NCBI GenBank assembly: GCA_032718865.1
Contig: JALUTQ010000036.1
Coordinates: forward strand, 62,001-126,000
DNA: 64,000 bases
Source: Tilletia caries
Lineage: Eukaryota > Basidiomycota > Exobasidiomycetes > Tilletiales > Tilletiaceae
Reading direction: 5' to 3'
Positions 55,600 through 64,000 of the stretch are shown piece by piece. Both the position numbers and the translations under genes were made by a program. The notes beneath the pieces were generated by a model. The model was given only the letters and a program-made list of their open reading frames with translations, did not search any database and was not told the DNA's origin. Every line of letters starts with the position of its first letter. Within the stretch, counting starts at the first letter, position 1.

Positions 55600-57025
55600 T
55601 ATACATCATGCTGCGATATGAAGTCGGGGGTGATGTTATGTTGCCCCCGACAGGTCCACAGGACCGAGGGTTCGGTCGCAGAAGCGCAGCGGGGCGGTTG
55701 ACGTGCGCTGCTGGATCATTCATTGTTAACCTCACCTTATTGCTCCCTTCACGGATACCCCCCCGATCCTTCCCTCCAACTAATTACTGCTACCCTTTTC
55801 TCTCGTCGTTCCCTTGGGTTCTTTCTTCCACCTGATGCTGGAGACCGGTGCCCGTGAGAGAGAAATGAGATCTTCTCCAGCATCAAACCGTCGCGCCGTC
55901 CAGGGTTCCCGAACCGCCCGGGCCTGCTTGGCTGGCCAAATGAATTTGGACTTCACACTCACAAGGAGTTACTTTCAACAGCAATTCTGCATCGATTGGC
56001 CTCAAATCTCGCGTGAGTACGCGTACAGGCGTCCTTGACATTCATGCAAAATTTGAGCCCGCTTTATTAAGTACGTTGCTGGGACGGTCAAAGTGGGAAA
56101 CTCAGAGGGGTCGGGTACCGACCGGGGTCGGCCAATAGACACGACCCTCTCTTTCCTCTTCCTCGCTGCTCTCCCTTGTACATCTTCCTGGCTTCTGCAA
56201 TCAACTCGCTCTCTCTTCTATTGCTCTTGTGCTCAGGTAGGCTCTTGTGCCCTAGGACTCTTGTGTCCGCCAACACAGCTAACCCTCACGACAGAGCAGC
56301 TGGGACCTCGATGTGTGGTGGACGCCATGGAAGCGACCGTCAAGCGCCGAGGTAGGGAAAGTGATCCTGTTGGTTATATGTGAAGCAAGTGTGAGCGTTT
56401 GACAAGGGGAATCTTAACTCCGAACCGTAAGTCCGTGTTGTATCCGTGATATCCGCACTATTTTTGTGCTATTATATTAAAGGTTTTGTTTTGTCTCCGC
56501 AGAAGCGTGATGAGGCGTTCGGCGTTCGGTTGAGGCGAAAAGTGTCCGTTTCCCTTCGCCCCACAGGACTGCAATAATGACCGACGGACAACGTCGGTCG
56601 AATGAATGCAGCATGCTGTGGGCGCGAGAATCCAGATGCGGAGGGCCAAGCAGGCTCAAAAGACGGCCTGTATGCTGTATGTGAGATGAACGATACTCTT
56701 ACGTCCGTGTCTCCGTGAGCCACGTCCTTCCATCTCCACACTCCTGTTGCAAGCGTTCGTTGGACCTTCTCGTGCCTCGGTCTCCGATCGTGTGCCCGGC
56801 CACCTCCCCACCACACATATTACACGCCGAGGCACCAATTTGACGACCCCGACGTCAACGGCTCAACATGGACAGGTCCGTGCTGCGTCCGTGATCCCTT
56901 GCATGAGACACAAAAAGAGAGATATAAAAGGGGGGGGTGTCGAACTTCCTTCCTCCCTACCTGCTCACGCCCTCTTCCTGCAGACAGCCGTCGTCCACAT
57001 CATTTCCGAGACACACATTGTCGCC
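55600..57025. other. Intergenic; P450-1 upstream region
   Basis: About 1.4 kb without a recognisable gene. Plus-strand open pieces at 55814-56038 and 56093-56383 lack any domain. Confidence 0.4.
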
Positions 57026-59152
57026 ATGCTGACTCACTCCACGTCCTCCTCTACTCTTGCCGCCATCCTTGACAGGACTGGCGTCCTACTTCCCCTCGCA
57101 GGTCTCTCTCTCGTGGTACTCGCCTTCATCTACCGTGATCATGCGCTTGGCACCAAGCCGATACGACCGGAAGTGTACTGCCCGCCCAAGACATGGCCAT
57201 TGCTCGGTCATACCCTGTGGTTGATCAGACAGGGCACCGAGGCCCAACTGGACTGGATGCTCGGCCTGACTCGGAACTCGAAGATTGGATGTGTGCAGTA
57301 CGTATGATTTCTCCCAGCCATGGTCTTACGCCCCCCATTGGGGAGCTCCCTGAAAGTTTACTCAATAAGCATTTCGCCCTCTCCACGTTTACAGAATGAG
57401 CGTGCTCGGACCTGGTAACTTAGCTTTACTCTCGCGACCCGAATATATCGAGGCCATCCAGAAAACCTACTTCGAGAATTTCGAGAAGGGCGCCTTCCTC
57501 GGAGATCGGATGTCCGACGTCCTCGGTCGCAACGGTATCTTCGTCGCCGACGGTCACGCGTGGAAACACGCCCGCAAGACGGCCTCCCACATCTTCTCTG
57601 CCGGCCAATTCCGGAACTGGGTCCAGGTCGTCGTCCACGAGGAGCTCGACAAGGTCGTCCCCCTCCTGAACACCCTCACATCGAAAAACACGTCCACGGA
57701 GAAGGGCGGGAAGAACAAGGAGGCGGTGATCGCCCTTCCCGAACTCTTCTTCCGCTACACACTCAATTCTTTCTCCCGCATGGCGTTCGGAGCCGACATC
57801 GGCTGCTTGACCAACGACCCTGCTTGTCTTGACATGCCCGTCGAGTTTGCGGTGGCCTTCGACTACGCACAGAACGTCATCAATGAGCGCCTCGTAACTC
57901 CGATGTTCCAGCTTGTCGAGCTCGTCACAGGCAAGGACAGGAAGTGAGTCGTCTTGATTCTTTCTGTCTCTAATCAGAAAGCCAGGAAACTGACGGAAAT
58001 GTTCTATCTTCTCAGGATGAAAGCGGCCATCAAAACTATCCGCGACTTTGCAGGAAGCATCATTGACGATCGTCTTCAGGCTGCGCAGCGCGAGAAGAAG
58101 GCGAGCAAGGACCAAGGACAGGCGACACGCGAACCCGGGTCCCTCGCCCAGCTATCCAAGAAGGACGGAAAGGATCTGCTCGATCTCTTCATGGAGACTA
58201 CCCAAGACCGCGAGGAGCTCTTGATCGTTGTGCTCAACTTTCTCATTGCTGGACGGTGAGCACTCTTTTTGAATGAGGGCCGCGTTGGTTTTGTTCTGAC
58301 CACCTTCCCTCTCATTCTCCACCCTGATGCTTGCTTCTGTATAGGGACACCACCGCTCAACTTCTCTCCTGGTTCTTCTACGAGATGATGGCGCACCCTG
58401 AGCATCTCGACGGCATCCGACGCGAGCTGACCGAGGTACTGGGCGAGTGCCCCGAGGAGGGCTACCGATTGCCTTATGATCGCATTCGTGACCTCCCTTA
58501 CACGTTCGCGTGCATCACGGAAGCGTTGCGACTGCACCCTAGTGTGGCGAAGGTGAGTGACGCAACATGCCATGCACCGCCTCGTCGACCTGTGCGCGCT
58601 CTTGTTCTGACTTTCTCCCCATCCTGCGCAGAACGTCAAGCAATGCGTCAAGGATACTCTGCTCGTCCCCTCCGCTCCCAACCCCTCAAATCTGCCGCCG
58701 ATCCAAATGTACAAAGGCGAGATGGCCGGCTGGTCCGACTGGGTCATGGCCCGCCTGCCAGAGGTCTGGGGTGACGACTGCGAGGAATATCGGCCGAGTC
58801 GGTTCTTGCACTCGAAGTCGGGCGACTCAGATGGCCTTGGCGGAACAAGGCAGTACTCGCAGTGGCAGCAACACATGTTCAACGGCGGGCCACGCTTGTG
58901 CTTGGGAATGAACCTAGCTAGTGAGTGCCGCTATCCCCTGCGTAGACCCTCCGCTTCCTCTGACAATACTCTCTTCTTCCCTCGCCAGACTTTGAGGCGC
59001 TCAGCATCGTCGCCGCTATGGTTCCCCTCTTCGACGTCCACTGGGCCCGGGCGGACCAGGGTCAGACAGCGAGCTTCCCGCCGAAGTACCTTTCCTCCAT
59101 CACACTCCCAATGGAGCCTTTCCAAGTCGAGTTCCGGCGGCGTGCGCGGTAA
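57026..59152 (+). CDS. Cytochrome P450 monooxygenase (CYP63/CYP52-like), paralogue 1
   Basis: Six exons: 57026-57297, 57395-57943, 58016-58255, 58345-58552, 58632-58920, 58989-59152; 573 residues, phases consistent. An N-terminal membrane anchor (GVLLPLAGLSLVVLAFIY) puts it on the ER. P450 motifs: C-helix HAWKHARKTASHIF, I-helix AGRDTTAQ (split by intron 3), K-helix ITEALRLHP, and the heme loop FNGGPRLCLG with the iron ligand Cys513. The sequence type fits microsomal fatty-acid or alkane hydroxylases of basidiomycetes; the substrate is inferred only. A tandem paralogue starts at 62754 with identical lengths for its first three exons (272, 549, 240 nt). Confidence 0.93.
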
Positions 59153-59840
59153 AGATCATCCCACTGTCCCTGCCTTCCTCGACCCTTCGCTCTTGGATGG
59201 GTTATACCCCCAATCCTATTTCCTCAATCGCACCTTTATTGGACCTCCGAGTATTGTGAATGTATATAACGTCCTTTCTCACGCGAACATCACATTTGAG
59301 CCCCCCCCTCGCCTTTGCCTGCCTGCCTCAAAGAGGACGATGCAGATGCTGAGCGCTGAGCAGCCCCGACTCCCAACTGGGCACCGGCCGGGAACGTGCT
59401 GAAAGAAATTAAATAATGGCTTCGACGTGGCGTATGGCGGAGACATCGTCACCTCACACTGGCCCGAACCGACCAGGGTCCAAGAAATACAGAGAGGAGA
59501 GAGTACACCGCCAACTTGTTCAAAGGGCCTGGGGACCCTTCCCCCCGGAGGTTGTGGGAGGGTCTCCCAAATGGACCCTCCGAAGGTAGTCTCCTGCCCG
59601 CGACTGAGACCCTCCTGGCCAAAATGTGCTGAGAGCCTTTTTGCCCAACCATCCTGGGACCATTCCATCAAAGGGTCCTGGGAGGGTATGGGCGACTGAC
59701 TGAGGATCCTCTCATAGGGGAGGGTGGTGGGAGGGATCTGGGTAGACACCCTCTTCGGACACTCAGAATCAATACCATCTCAGTGATTAAATGCTGCTAT
59801 ATTACGGAAGAAAGAGATCACACTACAGACGATCCCGAAG
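59153..59840. other. P450-1 3' flank with GGGAGGG/ACCCTCC-rich island
   Basis: From about 59520 to 59755 the sequence repeats variations of GGGAGGGTC, GGACCCTCC and GGGTCCTGGG. A similar island lies at 61670-62070 on the other side of the micro-exon region. No coding region seen. Confidence 0.5.
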
Positions 59841-61657
59841 CCTGAAGCACAGTGAACAGCCAAGGAGGCAGAGGTCAGAGTCGGAGGACAAGTCACTTAC
59901 CTGTAAGTATATCGGAGAGAGAAACAGGAATGCATGGATCAGTGTCCTTGCCGAACGCCGCCCGCCGGACCAGGAGCGGGACAAAGAATGAATCACTCAC
60001 AATGTATTGTGGCCGGAAAACTGTGGGAACGATGAGAAGGAGAAGGAAGTCTGAGAAGAACCCGAAAGGAGAGTAAGGAACAAGAATCAGCCGAGCGAGA
60101 ACGCACCATTGCCAAGACTGAGGACTGACCTGCGAGCATGTAGTGATGTAGTCAGCGAGGAGCAAAGAGCGGACCACAGAGAGGAATGACAGGAAGAGAA
60201 CTCACCTGAGCTTCGAAAAAGAGACCTATAGGAGAGGGTGCAAAGAAGGTTGATCAGTGTCAGTGTCAGTGACGCGAGTGAAAGAGGGAGGCAGACTACA
60301 TGCATACCCACAGTTCTAAGGCTGGTCTGCTAGGGGGCGAACTTCTGTCTGTGAGAATGAGAGAGAACGGAGGTGATGGGTCAGTGAGTTGATGGCCCAA
60401 TACATGCGTGAGAACCAGTGACGTTGCCAGCGCACCTTGCCTGAGACTGGAGCTCGCTGCATGCACATCTGTAACAAGCAAAAAGGATGAGATCAGAGAG
60501 AAAAGTCAGCGACACGTACCTTTAGGACTTCATCGGACCTGGTGGTAATGGGAAGAGGTTAGCGCATGAGGGCAGCAATGCCTCTGTGCAGTGACCAGAA
60601 CGAATGGCGCTCACCATGCGTGATGCGTGATGCGCGCCTGTATGCGCCTAGGCCTGGCAATGAAGACGCGTCAGATGACGGAAAGAGCGCGAGGGAGCAA
60701 AGGCACACTCACCTAGCTGGTGTACTTTGGTAGTTGCGGTCGCTGCTTTGCTGGCCTGCTGCTGTGTAGATGGTGATGGTGAACACCAAGAGAAGCAGAA
60801 GAGGGGATGGATGCACTCACTCTGTTGCTGTTGTTGTTTTGTGTTGCTGTTGCTGTGTTGCTGTTGCTGTGTTGCTGTTGCTGTGTTGCTGTTGCTGTGT
60901 TGTTTCTGCTATATCGACACTGGTCACTGTTGAATGGAGATGAGCGCGAAAAGAGGCAGACGAGGGAATGAGGAGGTACTCACCGGTCGCTGTTGTTGCT
61001 GTGCTGGTGCTGCTGCTGATGTGGGACTGGTGTTGTTGGTGGTGTGTGATGTTGTGTGGTGCTGTCGGTGTTAGTGTGGTGTTGTTGGTGGTGTGGACGT
61101 GTGGTGTTGGTGCTGGTGGTGGTGGTCGTGCAGAAGAAGAGCATCGATGGAATTTGCTGTTTTAAATACCACATGAGGGTGGCAGCACACACACACTGCG
61201 GACGCGTCTCTTGATCCAAACGACGCGCAGACCAACTCAAAACGCGTCCTTGCTGTGCTGATGGTGTGCGTACCGGTCAAAGTCACGCAGGTGATGACTG
61301 CTGTTGCTGTTGAGGAAGGGTACTGGGTAAGTTGGGCAGGCGGCAGCATATACTGGTCTCGAATGTCGACTCACCAGTCCAGAGCCTGAGCGCATCCGAA
61401 CATAAAGGGCATCGTGGCCGCCTGGATGCGCCGGTGATGGAAGCTCGGACCACGAGACGGTCGCCGAGAGCGCAGCAGCGAGAAGGGAAAAGCTGACGTC
61501 GCCGGGCAGAGGAGCGAGGAAGTGAGGTCGACGCGGGCGGCGGAAGACGCAGTGACGCGCGCAGAGAGCGCGATCAACGATAAGCGCGCGTAGAGCCCTG
61601 AAGAAGAGAGAGCGCGTTCAGCTGTGCAACGGAAGCGCGTCTATCGTCTGCACTCAC
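59841..61657 (-). other. Candidate transcript made of tiny exons
   Basis: On the minus strand a series of acceptor-exon-donor units can be read: 61597-61375 (223 nt), 61297-61274 (24), 60989-60984 (6), 60926-60821 (106), 60761-60713 (49), 60637-60615 (23), 60538-60520 (19), 60468-60436 (33), 60348-60308 (41), 60225-60206 (20), 60129-60107 (23), 60020-60001 (20). A zero-length TTACAG/GTAAGT site is at 59900/59901, and another exon may begin at 59841. Nearly all gaps are 51-100 nt, the usual intron size in this window. The first six units and into the seventh join in one open frame, then a stop occurs. No protein family is recognised. It may be a spliced non-coding RNA, a fast-evolving small protein or a decayed gene. 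Confidence 0.5.
60826..60902. repeat. 14-bp tandem repeat (GTGTTGCTGTTGCT)
   Basis: Just over four units at 60841-60902, preceded by imperfect CTGTTG repeats. It lies inside the fourth tiny exon of the minus-strand candidate transcript, where it would encode Gln/Asn/Thr/Ala-rich sequence. Confidence 0.85.
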
Positions 61658-62753
61658 AGTGCTGGTGCTTGAAGGTTCCGGCTGCTGGGAGGGCCCTGGG
61701 GGGAGGGTCCCCGGCTGGTCCGGGTTGTAGAGCCTCCTCGGAGGGCTTTACCGAGAGGGTCTTGAAGTATCCCAGCCGAAAGGGTGTCGAGAGCGCTGCG
61801 TCTGGGAGGGTGCTGGGAGGGCCTGAGCCGAGAATAGTCCCTGGTGGGCCTGCGTGGAGATCGTCTTGGGATCCCTCATTGCATAGGAAGGTCCCAGGAT
61901 CCTTCGTCCCAGAAGGTATGAGAACCCTCCGAGGCGCAGACACTCTCAGGGCCATCTCAGAAACGGTCTCAGGATGGTATCTCCAAAATCCCACAAGGAC
62001 CCTTTTCAAAAACCTCTTTAGGACCCTTCTAGCATAGAGTCTTCAGACCCTCCCAGCGTCCAAATCCTCCCCATACCATTTGAAAACATTGGCGGTGTAG
62101 TGGAGAGGCAGACGAAAGTGTCCGCTTCTCCCCCACACTCAGCCTGGAAATGTCCGTGTGCCAAAGGGACGATGCAGAACATTCCTGCAGCGTTCCACTT
62201 CCAAAGTCCAAACCTTGCTTGGAGCTGCCAGCATCGGTCATCCAGCATCCAGAGGTCTGCCGCGAACGGGCACGAAAGCGTTACCCGACCCGGTGCAGTG
62301 ACAGGACGCCCAAAGACTTCACCGAGATCTTCCACGGGCGCCATCACCTCTCTAAGACTGCAGTCTGGCTCCCTTCCTACCTTCGGCCCTTCGGCTTCGC
62401 TTCCGACGCCTTGACCTCGGCCAGACAGTTATAATCGATCTTCCTGCTGCGCTTCTGTCTCGCCAACGAAGAACCTCGACAATTATCAGGGTCCAAGGTA
62501 TACCAACGCCGAGGCTCTCGCCCCATAACCGCTCGCCGCGCCGCCCGCAAGTCGTTCTATGTCCTGAAGCCGAAGCCCTTTGCAATTCTGAGGTCCGCTT
62601 CTATGATCTAACGTCCGTTCATATACGTCTAACGTCTGTCGTATAAAGGTATAAAGCCTCACCCTATTGCATCGCTGGGATCTTGCCTTCTCCCTCAAAT
62701 CCTCACGCTCGCTCCTGCAGACAGCCGTCGCTATACATACGATCACTGCCGCT
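61658..62753. other. Second GGGAGGG-rich island and P450-2 upstream region
   Basis: 61670-62070 repeats GGGAGGG, AGGACCCTT and CCTCGGAGGG variants, similar to 59520-59755. From 62100 to 62753 there is no recognisable gene; a TATAAA-like sequence (GGTATAAAGC) at about 62647 could serve the P450-2 promoter. Confidence 0.45.
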
Positions 62754-64000
62754 ATGCTCACCCTTTCCACATCATCATCCTCCCTCGCCGCTATTCTCGA
62801 CAGGACTGGCATCATCCTGCCCTTCGCAGGGTTATTGCTTGCCGTCCTTGCCTTCGTCTACAATGATCGCGCACCCTTCACAAGATCAAGACGGCCAGGT
62901 CTTCACTATCCGGACGCAGCTTGGCCATTGGTCGGTCACACGCTACAAGCCATCAAGATGGTCGCCAACAGAGACCTGGACAAAGCTCTTGCATTTACCC
63001 GGCAATCCAAAATCGGAGGCTGGCAGTACGTATTCTCCGGACCATGCTACTTGTGAAGACTGTACAGTTAAACCCACTGACTTGTCTTCTGTCTGTCGAC
63101 ATTTAGACTGAGCATCATCGGACAAGGCAACTTCATTTCTCTCTCTCGACCCGAGTATATCGAAGCCATGCAAAAGAACCACTTTGAGAGCTTCGAGAAG
63201 GGCGACTTCTTCCGGGATCGGTTTGCCGACGTGCTCGGTCGCAACGGCATATTCGTCGCCGACGGTCACGCATGGAAACACGCCCGCAAGACGGCCTCCC
63301 ACATCTTCTCTGCTGGCCAGTTTCGTAACTGGGTCCAAGTCGTCGTCCACGAGGAGCTCGACAAGGTCGTCTCCCTGCTGAACGCCATTACAAAGGAAAA
63401 CGCATCCGCGGAGAAGGGCGAGAAGAACCAGAAGGCAGTGATTGCCCTTCCCGAACTCTTCTTCCGGTACACACTCAACTCCTTCTCCCGCATGGCGTTC
63501 GGAGCCGACATCGGCTGCTTGACCAAAGACCCTGCCTGCCTCGACACACCGGTAGACTTCGCAGTGGCCTTCGACTACGCACAGCTCGTCATCAATGGGC
63601 GGATTCTCACCCCGATGTTCCAGCTCGTCGAGTTCGTCACACCCAAGGGCAGGAAGTGAGTCATCTCATTCTTCTTGTTCCTGATCAGCCAGGAAACTGA
63701 CGGAAATGTTCTATCTTCTCAGGATGAAAGCGGCCATCAAAACTATCCGCGACTTTGCAGGAAGCATCATTGACGATCGTCTTCAGGCTGCGCAGCGCGA
63801 GAAGAAGGCGAGCAAGGACCAAGGACAGGCGACACGCGAACCCGGGTCCCTCGCCCAGCTATCCAAGAAGGATGGAAAGGATCTGCTTGATCTCTTCATG
63901 GAGACTACTCAAGATCGCGAGGAGCTCTTGATCGTTGTGCTCAACTTCCTCATTGCTGGACGGTGAGTGCTTGCATTTTCGAACTTGGTATGGGTCCCGC
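62754..64000 (+). CDS. Cytochrome P450 monooxygenase, paralogue 2 (cut by window end)
   Basis: Exons 62754-63025, 63107-63655 and 63723-63962; the donor GTGAGTGC at 63963 starts an intron that runs out of the window. Exons 1-3 have the same lengths and phases as in the paralogue at 57026. The anchor and exon 1 are clearly diverged (GIILPFAGLLLAVLAFVY), exon 2 is moderately diverged, and exon 3 is identical at protein level. The catalytic I-helix Thr, ExxR and heme loop lie beyond the window, so activity cannot be judged. Same likely class: microsomal hydroxylase. Confidence 0.9.

Noticed and set aside
51861..55835. Unspliced reading of the coiled-coil gene to 55835
   Set aside because: A good donor (GTGAGTG at 55404) and acceptor (CTCCAG at 55488) restore a conserved-looking tail ending at 55599; the unspliced extension is Pro/Arg noise.
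1..64000. tRNA or rRNA genes
   Set aside because: I looked for T-loop (GGTTCRANTCC) and rRNA-like blocks by eye and found no convincing candidate; a tRNAscan run would settle it.

Overview
The window looks like nuclear DNA of a basidiomycete fungus. It is GC-rich. Protein genes are split by many 50-110 nt introns with canonical GT..AG ends. The genes are typical fungal ones (PHO84-type phosphate permease, RFC2, SPF30, Rab-GAP, HECT ligase, UBE2W, P450 pair), and the left part carries fungal Crypton, DIRS-like and Ty3/gypsy sequences. I did not try to fix a genus.

Layout. Positions 1-20.8 kb are transposon territory. A segment of about 6.0 kb is present twice in direct orientation (1-6009 and 12886-18899). 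Each copy holds the end of an Ndc10/Crypton-type tyrosine recombinase (YR) gene with a GCR1_C DNA-binding domain, a 2.8 kb non-coding stretch, a gag-like gene and the start of a DIRS-type reverse transcriptase (RT). Copy B continues into a full RT/RNase H. Copy A is cut at 6009 and joined to a gag-less Ty3/gypsy fragment whose RNase H C-terminal half has been moved behind the integrase. A broken malate dehydrogenase fragment (about 10.4-10.9 kb) lies between gypsy and the copy B YR gene.

From 20.9 to 46.2 kb there is a gene-dense host region: trypsin-like mitochondrial protease (+), a G-rich minisatellite grown from that gene's 3' end, IMP2-type inner-membrane protease (-), phosphate:H+ symporter (-), SPF30 Tudor splicing factor (-) divergent from a TBC Rab-GAP (+), ribokinase (-), a short HUWE1/Tom1-like HECT ligase (-) divergent from an SDR (+), a Pcp1-like rhomboid protease (-) divergent from UBE2W (+), and a multi-pass membrane protein (-). 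Positions 46.2-49.8 kb are gene-poor and contain short palindromic elements, including a nested pair of miniature inverted-repeat transposons. RFC2 (-) is divergent from a long coiled-coil protein (+) at 49.8-55.6 kb. At the right end two tandem paralogous P450 genes (57.0-59.2 and 62.8->64 kb) flank a 3.6 kb insert that carries, on the minus strand, a chain of tiny exons (6-49 nt) with near-perfect splice sites.

Exon borders given here were read by eye. For RFC2, HECT, PHO84, IMP2, SPF30, TBC, ribokinase, UBE2W and both P450s, all inferred borders keep the frame. Three of the genes affected by frameshifts (both gag copies and the copy B YR) break in homopolymer runs, and the two 6 kb copies differ almost only by homopolymer length, so base-level sequence errors are a live alternative to true decay.
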